NCBI RefSeq assembly: GCF_014196795.1
Contig: NZ_JACIEJ010000006.1
Coordinates: forward strand, 124,001-188,000
Source of the DNA: Sagittula marina
GTDB lineage: Bacteria > Pseudomonadota > Alphaproteobacteria > Rhodobacterales > Rhodobacteraceae
Reading direction: 5' to 3'
DNA length: 64,000 nucleotides
The notes beneath the pieces are model-generated. The model saw only the letters and a program-made list of their open reading frames with translations. It did not search any database and was not told the origin of the DNA. Positions 53,226 to 62,425 of the stretch are shown in pieces. The translations under genes and the position numbers were made by a program. Within the stretch, counting starts at the first letter, position 1; every line of letters begins with the position of its first letter.

Positions 53226-55399
53226 GCCAAGTCCTGCAGATGGCTGCTGCGGTCCGCAAGGCGGTTCCGAAGTCCAGCACGAAGACCTCCAAGTTTTCAC
53301 AGAAAGCGACGTCGCGCGCGGACCTGATCCGCGTGCTGGCGGGGCGGATGGGGGTCGAGGCCAAGGCGACAGACATCCTTGAAGCGCTGTCGCAAAACGC
53401 CGGCTGCGATGACAGTTACGACGCGTTTGCCTTGCGCATGGGCGCCGAGGCCGCTGGTCTGCTGGCCTTGGAAGACGAGCCGGACAAGTTGGTTCCCGAC
53501 CTGTGGCCCGCCATCGCGGTCATGTCCAATGGCCAGGCGGTTCTGGTGTTGAGCCAGGACGCAGGCGAGCTGATGATCTATGACACCACCACGGTGTCAC
53601 GTCAGTCCGAAGTGAGCGTGGCTGAGTTTGGGCGTTACTTCAGCGGGCAGTTGATCCGGGCCGAGGCGCCGGTGTCACTCCTGGCGGAAACCCATGCGCA
53701 GGTTGATCGTGAAAAGCACTGGTTCTGGGGGCAGTTCGGCAGATTTTCCAAGCAGTTCGGCGAAGTCGCCCTCGGCTCTTTCGTGGCAAACCTGTTGGCC
53801 GTGTCCGTGGCGCTGTTTTCCTTGCAGGTCTATGACCGGGTGATCCCGCACCAGTCCGAGGCAACGCTTTGGGTGTTGGCCGCAGGCGCCGGTTTGGCGC
53901 TGCTGCTGGAGGCGTTCTTGAAAGTTGCGCGCTCGCAATTGCTGGATGGGGCAGGGCGCCAGATTGAACTTGGCGTGCAGAACCTGCTGATGAAGCGGCT
54001 TCTGGGCATGCGGTCTGATCTGCCGGGCCGGTCGCCCGCGCAATTGTTCAGCTCCATGCGGGAGTTCGGGTCGGTCAGGGAGTTCTTTACCGCCTCCACG
54101 GCCGGGGCGCTGGCGGATATACCTTTTATCTTCGTCTTCTTGCTGCTGGTCTGGTCCATTGCCGGGTCTGTCGTCTGGGTGCTGATCATCGGCGGTGTCC
54201 TTATGGTCGTGCCGGGCCTGTTGATGCAGCGCAAGATGATCCGCCTGACACAGGAAATGCAGGGCGCCTCAACCAAGATGTCGCGTCTGCTGCAAGAGGC
54301 CGTGGTCGAACTGGACACGATCAAAACGCAGCGCGCCGAGGATCGTTTTGTTCGTTTGTGGGAAGAGCTGACAGCCGTTCAGGCGCTCAAATCGTCGGAC
54401 CAGCGCAAGCTGGCAGCGAGCCTGGGCTTCTGGTCCCAAGGGATGCAGCAGGCGACGTATGTGGCGGCAGTCATCACCGGCACATACCTTGTGTTTGCCG
54501 GTGACTTCACCGTCGGCAGCATCATCGCCGTGGGTATCCTGTGTTCGCGGACACTGGCCCCGCTGACGCAGCTGTCGGGTATCATGGCGCGCTGGGGCAA
54601 CGTGAAGTCCGCGCTCGATGGGTTGGACAAGATCGCGCATGTGCCGCAGGATCGTTCCGCGGCGCGGACGTATCTGCGGCGGGAACGGTTCGAGGGCAAG
54701 TTCGAGCTGGACGCCGTGACCTACCGTTATGATCCCGAAGGCGCTGCGGTGCTGGATCTCAAGGGGCTGCAGATCCTGCCGGGGCAGGTGCTGGCCGTGC
54801 TCGGCGCGAATGGGTCCGGGAAATCGACGTTGCTGAAAATGCTGACCGGGCTGTATGCCCCTGCCTCCGGCAAGATGCTGATTGACGGCACCGAGATGAC
54901 GCAGATCGAGCCAAAGGATCTGCGACGCGGTATCGGCTATCTTGGCCAGGACGTGCGTCTGTTTCACGGCACGCTGCGCGACAACATGAACCTGTCCTTG
55001 CTGGAGCGCGATGACGACCGATTGATGGAGGCGCTCGATTTCGCAGGCCTCGGGCCATATGTGCGGGCACATCCCAAGGGCCTGGACCTCGACATTCACG
55101 ATGGGGGGGAAGGGCTGTCTGTCGGGCAGCGTCAATCCATCGGCTGGGCAAGGCTTTGGTTGCAGGATCCTCAGATCTGCTTGCTGGACGAACCAACCGC
55201 CGCGCTGGATCAGACGCTGGAAAAGGCGCTTATCACGCGGTTGGAAACATGGCTGGCCGGGCGCACTGCGGTCATTGCAACGCACCGGGTCCCGATCCTG
55301 CAACTGGCGACGCGGACAATGATCCTCGCCCACGGGCGCATGGCCGTGGACGGGCCGCGCGATCAGGTTCTGGCGCATCTGCGCAAGGGAGCCGCGTGA
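53222..55399 (+). CDS. Type I secretion ABC permease/ATPase (LapB-like)
   Basis: A 725-residue inner-membrane exporter. The first 170 residues form an inactive C39-peptidase-like domain without a catalytic Cys-His pair, as in LapB and HlyB. Transmembrane helices lie at about 180-460, followed by an ATPase domain with Walker A LGANGSGKST, signature LSVGQRQ, Walker B ICLLDEPTAALD and the switch His in IATHRVP. The start is TTG, overlapping the tolC stop; its stop overlaps the hlyD start (TGATG). It powers adhesin export. Confidence 0.92.
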   Translation: MSQVLQMAAAVRKAVPKSSTKTSKFSQKATSRADLIRVLAGRMGVEAKATDILEALSQNAGCDDSYDAFALRMGAEAAGLLALEDEPDKLVPDLWPAIAVMSNGQAVLVLSQDAGELMIYDTTTVSRQSEVSVAEFGRYFSGQLIRAEAPVSLLAETHAQVDREKHWFWGQFGRFSKQFGEVALGSFVANLLAVSVALFSLQVYDRVIPHQSEATLWVLAAGAGLALLLEAFLKVARSQLLDGAGRQIELGVQNLLMKRLLGMRSDLPGRSPAQLFSSMREFGSVREFFTASTAGALADIPFIFVFLLLVWSIAGSVVWVLIIGGVLMVVPGLLMQRKMIRLTQEMQGASTKMSRLLQEAVVELDTIKTQRAEDRFVRLWEELTAVQALKSSDQRKLAASLGFWSQGMQQATYVAAVITGTYLVFAGDFTVGSIIAVGILCSRTLAPLTQLSGIMARWGNVKSALDGLDKIAHVPQDRSAARTYLRRERFEGKFELDAVTYRYDPEGAAVLDLKGLQILPGQVLAVLGANGSGKSTLLKMLTGLYAPASGKMLIDGTEMTQIEPKDLRRGIGYLGQDVRLFHGTLRDNMNLSLLERDDDRLMEALDFAGLGPYVRAHPKGLDLDIHDGGEGLSVGQRQSIGWARLWLQDPQICLLDEPTAALDQTLEKALITRLETWLAGRTAVIATHRVPILQLATRTMILAHGRMAVDGPRDQVLAHLRKGAA

Positions 55400-56580
55400 T
55401 GGCAATATCGTCGACCAACCTGCAACGGCAGTTGTCAGGACGGATGCGCGGGCCGTCGATGACCATCTGGCTGTGCGCGATTACGGTCTGGTGCTTCATC
55501 ATCTGGGCATCCATGGCCTGGCTGGATGAGATCGTGCGGGGCGATGGCGAAATCATCTCCTCCTCTCGTCCGCAGATCATTCAGAACCTCGAAGGCGGAA
55601 TCCTGTCGGAACTGATGGTCAAGGAAGGCGACGAGGTGCTGCGTGGCGATACACTGGCGCGTCTGCAGGGGATCCAGTTTCAGTCGTCGGTGGACGACCT
55701 GAACGACCAGATCACCGCGCTTGAAATCCGGCGTTTGCGGCTTGAGGCCGAACTGGCGGGGGCCTCGGTTGTCGATGTGCCAGAGGCCTTGCGGGAGCGT
55801 CTGCCAAATATGGTCGCGTCGGAGCAATCTCTGCTGGCGGCACGGCAGTCAGACTATTACTCGCGCCGTGCTGGTGCGCAGAAGGTGCTGGACCAGGCGG
55901 CGGAAGAGCTTTCTCTGCTGGAGAACCTCCTCGACAAGAAGGTCGTGGCGCTGATCGAGGTAACCCGCGCCCGCAAGGCCGATGCGGATGCGCGGAAAAA
56001 ATACGATGAGATCGTGACGCAGACCGAACTGGGCCGGGCCGAGGAATATTCCGAGACGCTCAAGGAGCTTGCGACGCTGAAGCAGAACCTCAAGAGCTCA
56101 GTCGATCAGCTGAACCGCACGGTGCTGACCTCCCCCATGCATGGCGTGGTGAACAAGTTGTCGGTCACCACCATCGGCGGCGTGGTGCGCCCGGGTGAAG
56201 AGATCATGCAGATCATCCCTGTGGATGAGGAGCTGTTCGTCGAAGCGAAAGTGCGTCCCGAGGATATCGCCAACATTCGCCCCGGCCAGGAAGCGACGAT
56301 CAAGCTGTCAGCCTACGACTACACGATCTACGGAACGCTGAAAGGGCGGGTGGATGTGATCTCTGCCGATACGTTCAAGGACGAACAGCGCCCGGAAATG
56401 CCGCCGCACTACAAGGTGACGGTGCGGGTGGATCTGACGTCGCTGACCGATCGTCAGGTGAGCATGGCGATCCGACCGGGGATGCAGGCGCAGGCAGAGT
56501 TGCACACGGGAGAGAAGACGGTGCTGCAGTACCTCTTGAAACCGCTGTACAAATCGCGGGAGGCCTTCCGCGAACCGTGA
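55399..56580 (+). CDS. HlyD-family membrane fusion protein (LapC-like)
   Basis: The periplasmic adaptor that joins ABC exporter and TolC. The 393-residue protein has one N-terminal transmembrane helix (ITVWCFIIWASMAWLDEI) and the lipoyl half EIVRGDGEIISSSRPQ, then IQNLEGGILSELMVKEGDEV. A long coiled-coil hairpin (about 100-240) follows, then the second half with LTSPMHGVVNKLSVTTIGGVV and RPGQEATIKLSAYDYTIYG. Start at ATG 55399 overlaps the ABC stop. It completes the four-gene adhesin secretion locus. Confidence 0.93.
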   Translation: MAISSTNLQRQLSGRMRGPSMTIWLCAITVWCFIIWASMAWLDEIVRGDGEIISSSRPQIIQNLEGGILSELMVKEGDEVLRGDTLARLQGIQFQSSVDDLNDQITALEIRRLRLEAELAGASVVDVPEALRERLPNMVASEQSLLAARQSDYYSRRAGAQKVLDQAAEELSLLENLLDKKVVALIEVTRARKADADARKKYDEIVTQTELGRAEEYSETLKELATLKQNLKSSVDQLNRTVLTSPMHGVVNKLSVTTIGGVVRPGEEIMQIIPVDEELFVEAKVRPEDIANIRPGQEATIKLSAYDYTIYGTLKGRVDVISADTFKDEQRPEMPPHYKVTVRVDLTSLTDRQVSMAIRPGMQAQAELHTGEKTVLQYLLKPLYKSREAFREP

Positions 56581-56683
56581 TCCGAATGAGCGCTGGCGCG
56601 CGCTTCGTTTCTCGTTCGCCCGCCTTTGGCGGTCTCCTCGGGTCTGCGGCGCGCAAATATCTCGCGGTGCAGACCTGCGGCGA

Positions 56684-57127
56684 TCAGGCGTCAGTATCCA
56701 TCCAGATTGTCACGGGGCCATCGTTGGTCAGGCTGACCTGCATGTCCGCGCCAAAGCGGCCATTGGCCGTCTGAATGCCCTGCGCCGCGACCTTTTGGGT
56801 AAAGTAGGTATAAAGCGCTTCGCCTTCTGCTGGCGGGGCCGCCGCAGAGAAGCCGGGGCGGTTGCCGCGTGAAGTATCGGCTGCCAACGTGAATTGGCTG
56901 ACGATAAGGGCGCCGCCGCCCGTGTCCAGCAGGGAGCGGTTCATGCGTCCCTCGTCGTCTTTGAAAATGCGAAGTTTGGCAATCTTGGCAGCCAGTTTGT
57001 CGGCCTGTGCCTCTGTGTCGCCCTGCATGGCGCAGATCAGGATCAGAACGCCCGGGCCGATCTGGCCGACGGCCGTGCCGTCTATATCGACACGGGCTTC
57101 TGTAACACGCTGGACAAGGGCTCTCAC
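56684..57127 (-). CDS. dtd: D-aminoacyl-tRNA deacylase
   Basis: Removes D-amino acids (and glycine mischarged on tRNA-Ala) from tRNAs. The 147-residue length fits the family. It begins [16 protein letters not shown] and has [20 protein letters not shown] with the conserved SQFTLAAD, and the cross-subunit cis-Pro motif [10 protein letters not shown]. Start is GTG at 57127, overlapping the stop of the upstream kinase (GTGA); an in-frame upstream extension runs back into that gene and is not used. Confidence 0.93.
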   Translation of the reverse strand: MRALVQRVTEARVDIDGTAVGQIGPGVLILICAMQGDTEAQADKLAAKIAKLRIFKDDEGRMNRSLLDTGGGALIVSQFTLAADTSRGNRPGFSAAAPPAEGEALYTYFTQKVAAQGIQTANGRFGADMQVSLTNDGPVTIWMDTDA

Positions 57128-58023
57128 AGCTCGGTGCTCCACGGTGGGTTGGCGCCTGCGCGGCTGACTGTGATCGCGGCCGCCTGAACGCCGAGTTCTG
57201 CGGCGTCTGTGAGATCTGCGAGCCAAGCGGCGGCGAGTTTTTCGCGGCTGAGCAGCCCTGCGCGATCGAGACCGGCAAGGAAGCCCGCGTTAAAGGTGTC
57301 GCCAGCGCCAACGGTGTCGACGACCGTGACCTTATGGGCGGCAACGCGTTGTGTGCCTTCGCGTGACACCATATCCACGCCATCGGCCCCGCGGGTCACG
57401 AGCACCAGCGCGCAGCCGTTCTTGAGCAGGGCTTCGGGCGTGGTGCCGAGCCAGTCCATGTCCTCGTCCGAGATTTTTACGATGTCGGCGCGGTTCAGCA
57501 TCTTATCGAGGCGCGTGCGGTAGCGGGCTTCGTCGGTGATGAAGCCGGGGCGGATGTTCGGATCAATCATGATCACGCGGTCGTCGGCCTGAGCGCACAG
57601 GGCGGCGTAGGTATCGGCGGCGGGCTCACCGACGAGGGAAATACCGCCAAAAAACAAAGCCTTGATCGTATCGGTGAGATTCGGGAGATCTCCCGGTGCG
57701 AGCAGTCGCCCAGCGGTGTTTTCGTCGTAGAACGCGTATTTGGCGTGACCGTCCACCAGCGTAACGAATGCCAGTGTCGTGGGCTTGTCGGATCGGGGGC
57801 AGAGGCTGTGGTCGACCTTCGAGGCGGTGAGCGTTTCGGCAAGGATCTGACCGAAAAGATCATTCGAGATGCCGCCGAAATAGCCCGATGAGGCGCCAAG
57901 CCGACCGAGTGCAATGGCGGTGTTCATCACCGCGCCGCCTGCGTAGGGAGCAAAGGCCACTTCTCCCGCAGCAGTGGTGCGCGGGAGCATATCGATCAGA
58001 GCTTCGCCACAACAGAGGATCAT
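57124..58023 (-). CDS. PfkB-family carbohydrate kinase (fructokinase-like)
   Basis: A 299-residue ribokinase-fold sugar kinase. It has the N-terminal [14 protein letters not shown], the substrate GG pair in [17 protein letters not shown], PfkB signature 1 [13 protein letters not shown] and signature 2 [19 protein letters not shown] with the catalytic Asp. Fructose is the likeliest substrate by overall similarity to fructokinases, but this cannot be proved from sequence. Its stop overlaps the dtd start. Confidence 0.88.
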   Translation of the reverse strand: MILCCGEALIDMLPRTTAAGEVAFAPYAGGAVMNTAIALGRLGASSGYFGGISNDLFGQILAETLTASKVDHSLCPRSDKPTTLAFVTLVDGHAKYAFYDENTAGRLLAPGDLPNLTDTIKALFFGGISLVGEPAADTYAALCAQADDRVIMIDPNIRPGFITDEARYRTRLDKMLNRADIVKISDEDMDWLGTTPEALLKNGCALVLVTRGADGVDMVSREGTQRVAAHKVTVVDTVGAGDTFNAGFLAGLDRAGLLSREKLAAAWLADLTDAAELGVQAAAITVSRAGANPPWSTEL

Positions 58024-58162
58024 CGCAAACCGTCCTTGAATGAGAATGTTTGCGCTATCTATCAGAAATTGTCCCTGTGTAGAAAGGGAATATTGCGCGC
58101 GTTAACTTTTGCAATGTGTCGCGCGACCATAGCCTGGGCGACACAGGTTGAAATTCGGTTAC

Positions 58163-59296
58163 TCAGCCGCCCTTCGCATAGAAATATCCAATGACGCCGG
58201 CCACGAGCAAGCCGAGGATCACGGCAAACGCGATTTTCCACGCGGACCAAGGGCGTTCGCCCTGCACCCGGCCAGTCCGCCCGTTAACTACAAAACGATA
58301 GCTTTTGCCCTGGTACTTGTAAGCGGCCAGCCAGACCGGCAGCAGGACATGCTTGAAAGTGATGTCGGACACATCGGTGTCGATGCGGTTGATCCTCTGG
58401 CGATCGCCGCCGATGTCAAATTTCACGTCACGTTCGATCTGGCGGTCCATTTTTTGACGCGCTTCGACAAAGCCTTCGTCAAGGTCGACCTGATAGCCTT
58501 CGGCCCGAAAACCCGCAAGAAATTCAGGGCGATAGGGCTCCATCGCGGAGAGGTCCCAAGGCTCCAGCGCATCCGTGAATTTCTTCGGCAGAGCCTTGGA
58601 GGCCAGAACCAGCACGTCGTCGAAGAAGCGCGAGACCCGGCCTGATGCGGATCTCCAGCGGACCTTTTGCACCTGCACGGTTTGTGGTTTCCCGTCGCGC
58701 ATCACGGTCCTTGATTCATAGTAAACCGTGCCGCGCGCGCCTGTGTAGGCGGAGCGCGTTTTGGCATCGAAGGTCCAGTACGGGACGTAAATGCCCTGCA
58801 TCTTGCGGCCTTTGCGGGCGTATTCCTGAAGGCCGTTAGGTGCAAACCAGAGGCGACCGAGCCAGTCGTTCATCGCGGCGCGGCCCGCGCTTTCGTCCAG
58901 AGAAAAAGGCAGCAATCCCCGTGGCTTGATGTGCCTGTGCATTCCGGTGTCGGTGACAACGGGCGTGGCGCAGAAGGGACATTCCGTGGCGTGTACATCC
59001 GGGTCAAATTCGACCTGCGCGGCACAGTTGGGACAGGTGGTGACGCGGATCTCTTCCATCTCCTGCAAGGGGAGGAGGTTCTTCAGGGCCGCGTCGAAGT
59101 CGAGCTCTTTGATGCCGCCTTCCCACGGGCCGGTTTGCTCAACCACGTCCCGTGTCGATCCACAGAAGTCGCAGATCAGCATATTTCTTTCAGGATCAAA
59201 GCGGTAGTCGGCACCACACTGGTCACAAGGGAAGCGGTGTTCTTCGGTCGCAGTGGGATGTGCCGTCGTGGGCGCGGGCGGCGGCGTGTCGGTCAT
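58163..59296 (-). CDS. Zinc-ribbon protein with C-terminal membrane helix
   Basis: A 377-residue protein of unknown function. Two zinc ribbons lie near the start: CDQCGADYRFDPERNMLICD with CDFCGS (about residues 24-48) and CPNCAAQVEFDPDVHATEC with CPFC (about 88-112). They are followed by a soluble domain with IYVPYWTFDAKT and a single hydrophobic helix at the end (IAFAVILGLLVAGVIGYFY). It is often annotated as TFIIB-type zinc ribbon or PriA-like, but no helicase motifs are present. It may be a membrane-tethered stress protein. Confidence 0.75.
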   Translation of the reverse strand: MTDTPPPAPTTAHPTATEEHRFPCDQCGADYRFDPERNMLICDFCGSTRDVVEQTGPWEGGIKELDFDAALKNLLPLQEMEEIRVTTCPNCAAQVEFDPDVHATECPFCATPVVTDTGMHRHIKPRGLLPFSLDESAGRAAMNDWLGRLWFAPNGLQEYARKGRKMQGIYVPYWTFDAKTRSAYTGARGTVYYESRTVMRDGKPQTVQVQKVRWRSASGRVSRFFDDVLVLASKALPKKFTDALEPWDLSAMEPYRPEFLAGFRAEGYQVDLDEGFVEARQKMDRQIERDVKFDIGGDRQRINRIDTDVSDITFKHVLLPVWLAAYKYQGKSYRFVVNGRTGRVQGERPWSAWKIAFAVILGLLVAGVIGYFYAKGG

Positions 59297-59699
59297 GAAA
59301 GGCGTGCTCCGGTGCGCTGTCAGGTTTCCGGCATCCTAAGCGGTGAGGCGCGGAGCGAAAGAGGTAAACCGGCGTTCAGGATCGGCTTTTGTTAAGGCTG
59401 CGTCCGCTGAGATGAACGCGGCGTGCGGTGGCAGATGTTGTTGGGGGTGAAGGACGAAACCCCAACAGCGGAAGAATTTGGTAACAGATGTTATCTGTTT
59501 GGAAGGTGTGAACCGACCGGTTTGGGCCTGAAATCCGGTCGGATGTTAACCTTGCAGACGTGATCTTGCATGACCTAACGTCAATTCGTCTTAACCTTTG
59601 AACTATTGGCATGGCGCAAACCCGCGTAGAGGCGCCTTGCCGGCTTGTGGTCGGTGTCTGGGCGCGTAGGTTGTGTGCGTATCGACGGGGGGCATGGGA
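59297..59699. other. Divergent intergenic region
   Basis: About 400 bp between the divergent zinc-ribbon gene and the small secreted protein. It is less GC-rich than the flanks around 59470-59600 (for example GGTAACAGATGTTATCTGTT, an imperfect palindrome at about 59479-59498). It holds the promoters of both genes; no RNA gene is recognised. Confidence 0.4.
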
Positions 59700-60233
59700 A
59701 TGAGACTGATCTGCTTGGCAATGGTGGTTGCGCCGATGATGGCGCAGGCCGACGAAGTGTCCTGGCATTTTGCCTGGAACGGCAACGGTGGCTACGCGGT
59801 ACGTGGCGGAATGTCCTATGAAACAACCGCAATCAACGGGCCATTGGTCACCGGGTCCGATGTGTCATGTTTTTTCATCGAGGGCACCCGGAACGGCGAG
59901 ACCATTGGTCAGTGGGGCCTTGCTCTGCTGAATGAAGAGACCTGGTGGAGACTTTATTTCGATCCGGTTGCCGAGGCGTTCCTTGTCGAAGGCATGGGCG
60001 TGGACATGCCGCAGGCGTGGAACATGGACGGCTTCGGAACAAGCTGTGGCGCGGGCGGTTTCGGCTTTAACATCGGCTCTGCGGCGCAGGACATCTGCAT
60101 TGACGAGCAGCTGATCGTTGAAAGCCAGGTGGACCCCTACACGCCACTGTCGGCGGTGCGTGATGATGCCCTCGCGTTCCCGAGCTACGCCTGTGAAGGT
60201 CCGTCGCTGCTGAGCCGTTTGGAACTGGACTAG
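59700..60233 (+). CDS. Small secreted protein of unknown function
   Basis: A 177-residue protein with a signal peptide (MRLICLAMVVAPMMAQA, cut before DEVSW). The mature part is rich in Gly and Trp, and contains five Cys residues (SCFFIE, SCGAGG, DICIDE, YACEG), which may form disulfides in the periplasm. No family is recognised. Start could also be the ATG at 59694 two codons upstream. It is alone and convergent with the SPFH gene. Confidence 0.65.
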   Translation: MRLICLAMVVAPMMAQADEVSWHFAWNGNGGYAVRGGMSYETTAINGPLVTGSDVSCFFIEGTRNGETIGQWGLALLNEETWWRLYFDPVAEAFLVEGMGVDMPQAWNMDGFGTSCGAGGFGFNIGSAAQDICIDEQLIVESQVDPYTPLSAVRDDALAFPSYACEGPSLLSRLELD

Positions 60234-60290
60234 CGGCTGAGAGGGCGATGCGCCCCCGGCCTTATGTCTTGCTGGTGAACTGGCGGCGGA

Positions 60291-61406
60291 TCACATCGGC
60301 GGTGGGGGCGGCGGCATCACGGTGAAAAGCTGCGCCAGTTCCGTGACCTCGCCGGCCTTCTTCCAGCCGTCCTGACCCGGTGTCCAGACGTTGGTGTCAC
60401 GGTCGAAGTCGCCACTCGTGACCATCTTGCCGAGATCCGCCTTGGAAAACGGTCCGGTGGTCTGACCGGCCTTGGCAAGGTGCCAGACATGTTCCACCGG
60501 CGGCGGGGGAGGCGGAGGCGGCGCACTGGCCGCGGGCTGTTGCGGGCGCTGGCCCCACGGGCCGGGTTGCGCCATTTGCTGTGCCATATTCATGCCCATG
60601 CCAGCCCCAAAGCCCATGCCCATCGATTGATCCATCGCACCACCCTGGCCCATGGCCTCGGCGGCTTTCCACTTCATGTGATCGTCGAGATTGCCCGCCA
60701 GACCGCGCGAGGTCCGGGCATCCAGCGCCTTTTCCACTGCCGGCGGGAGAGAGATGTTCTCGATGTAAAGTTCGGGCAGCGACAGGCCGTAGGCGGCGAT
60801 GGTGGGGTCGATGGCCTTGGCAATCAAGTCACTGACCTCGCTCACATTGGCGGCCATGTCGAGCACGGGAATGCCGCTTTGCGCGATCGCCTTGGAGAAC
60901 GCCTGCACGATGATATTGCGGATCTGAAAGGTGACTTCGTCCGTGGTGAATTCGCCGTCGGTGCCGACGATCTCGGTCATGAACAGCGCCGGGTCCGCGA
61001 CCTTGATCGCGTAGGTGCCAAAGGCCCGGATGCGCGTCGGACCAAATTCCGGGTCGCGCAGCATGATCGGGTTCTTGGTCCCCCACTTCAGGTTGGTGAA
61101 GCGGTTGGTGTTGACGAAGTAGATCTCGGACTTGAACGGACTTTGAAAGCCGTGGTCCCAGTGTTGCAGCGACGTCATGATCGGCATGTTGTTGGTTTCC
61201 AACATGTACAGGCCGGGGGTGAAGACATCGGCCATCTGCCCTTCGTGCACGAACACGGCGGCCTGGCCCTCGCGGACGGTCAGCTTGGCGCCGTATTTGA
61301 TCTCGTGGCCTTCGCGTTCAAAGCGCCAGACGAGCGTGTCACGTGTGTCGTCCGTCCAATGGATGACGTCGATAAACTGACCTTTGAGAAAATCCCAGAT
61401 CGGCAT
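60291..61406 (-). CDS. SPFH-domain protein with C-terminal GYF_2-like domain
   Basis: A 371-residue protein similar to YdjI. An SPFH/band-7 domain covers about residues 30-240, with LTVREGQAAVFVHEGQMADV, TPGLYMLETNN and the helical part EVSDLIAKAIDPTIAAYGLS. A Gly/Met-rich linker (GMGFGAGMGMNMAQQ) and a proline run follow. A GYF_2-like domain from about 305 starts VEHVWHLAKAGQTTGPFSKA and continues WTPGQDGWKKAGEV. There is no N-terminal membrane helix. It is the last gene of the XpaC-TelA-DUF2927 run and may scaffold membrane stress proteins. Confidence 0.85.
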   Translation of the reverse strand: MPIWDFLKGQFIDVIHWTDDTRDTLVWRFEREGHEIKYGAKLTVREGQAAVFVHEGQMADVFTPGLYMLETNNMPIMTSLQHWDHGFQSPFKSEIYFVNTNRFTNLKWGTKNPIMLRDPEFGPTRIRAFGTYAIKVADPALFMTEIVGTDGEFTTDEVTFQIRNIIVQAFSKAIAQSGIPVLDMAANVSEVSDLIAKAIDPTIAAYGLSLPELYIENISLPPAVEKALDARTSRGLAGNLDDHMKWKAAEAMGQGGAMDQSMGMGFGAGMGMNMAQQMAQPGPWGQRPQQPAASAPPPPPPPPVEHVWHLAKAGQTTGPFSKADLGKMVTSGDFDRDTNVWTPGQDGWKKAGEVTELAQLFTVMPPPPPPM

Positions 61407-61434
61407 GAAAAATCTCCTTCCCTGAAATCTTTGC

Positions 61435-62424
61435 TTAACTTGGCGTGTCGTTGCCCGTGAGCGCGGCGGCTTTGCGACGGACGATGGGCAGCGCGTCCTC
61501 GGCGGACATGCCCGGTGTCAGTGCCGGATCGTAAAGGATCTGTAGCAAAAGCTCGTCGTGGCGGGTGAGCAGCGCAAATTCGTCGTCGTCGTTAAAGATC
61601 GTCGGACGTGCCTGGGGGCTGTCGTTGGTCAGTCCCAAGCCCTGGGCGATTTCCTCGTGCACACAGGAGCGCCGCATCAGTTCGGGGTGTTCGGACCGGA
61701 TCACGGCGATGGCGTTGCCGTAGTCGTAGCCGCCGTTTTCCGTGGCAAAGGCAACCACCAGACAATGAATGCCGCGAGGGAGGTTGCGGAACAGGTTCAG
61801 GGCCGTGGGGTTCACGCCGGGAACGATTTCGCGGATGCGATCCGCGACCAGCGCGTGATCGTCCTGCGCGGTGAAAATAACGTGAAAGTTCGGGTTCTGA
61901 TCCGAGACCATGATCGGATGGCCCGTGATGCCGCCCAGACGCTTGGCGTATTGGCTGACCTGAGCCTCGTCCCATGCGCGCTGATCGCTTGGCACGTTGG
62001 GCGTGAATTCGGTGGTCATCCGCACCGGCTGGGTCCATTTTTTCACCGCAGAGGTGGCATTCGCGCCGGAGGGACGCAGCCCCTGACCGCGCACGTATTC
62101 CTCTTCCAGCGCGATGGCCATGAAGTGCCGGACCAGCATCGTGTCGGTGAAGGGCGAATCCGGACCGCCGCCGTCGGTGCGCAGCAGGCCCTGGGCCAAC
62201 AGATCTGCCTGAACGCGCCGGTAATAGGCGGCCATCGGGCGGCTGGCTGCTGTCTCCTGAATCGTCAGGTCGGGCGTCGCGGCTGGCGGTGGCGTGGCCA
62301 CCGTCGCCGGACGCGTCTGTGGGCTGACGGCTGTCTCACGAGGAGCAAGCGTCGAGGTCTCGCAGGCGGCGAGCGCCGCGAGGCTGGTCAGGGCCAGCGC
62401 GCGGAGCAGATGGGGCGTCGTCAT
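61435..62424 (-). CDS. DUF2927 lipoprotein
   Basis: A 329-residue protein with a lipoprotein signal (LTSLAALAAC). The DUF2927 domain (about residues 100-300) has VKKWTQPVRMTTEF, NFHVIFTAQDDH, a CLVVAFATENGGYDYGNAIA strand pair and RRSCVHEEIAQGLGLTNDS, which resembles a metalloprotease HExxxxG motif. Peptidase activity is untested in this family as far as I can say. ATG at 62424 is two bases after the telA stop, so it is co-translated. Confidence 0.82.
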   Translation of the reverse strand: MTTPHLLRALALTSLAALAACETSTLAPRETAVSPQTRPATVATPPPAATPDLTIQETAASRPMAAYYRRVQADLLAQGLLRTDGGGPDSPFTDTMLVRHFMAIALEEEYVRGQGLRPSGANATSAVKKWTQPVRMTTEFTPNVPSDQRAWDEAQVSQYAKRLGGITGHPIMVSDQNPNFHVIFTAQDDHALVADRIREIVPGVNPTALNLFRNLPRGIHCLVVAFATENGGYDYGNAIAVIRSEHPELMRRSCVHEEIAQGLGLTNDSPQARPTIFNDDDEFALLTRHDELLLQILYDPALTPGMSAEDALPIVRRKAAALTGNDTPS

Positions 62425-62425
62425 G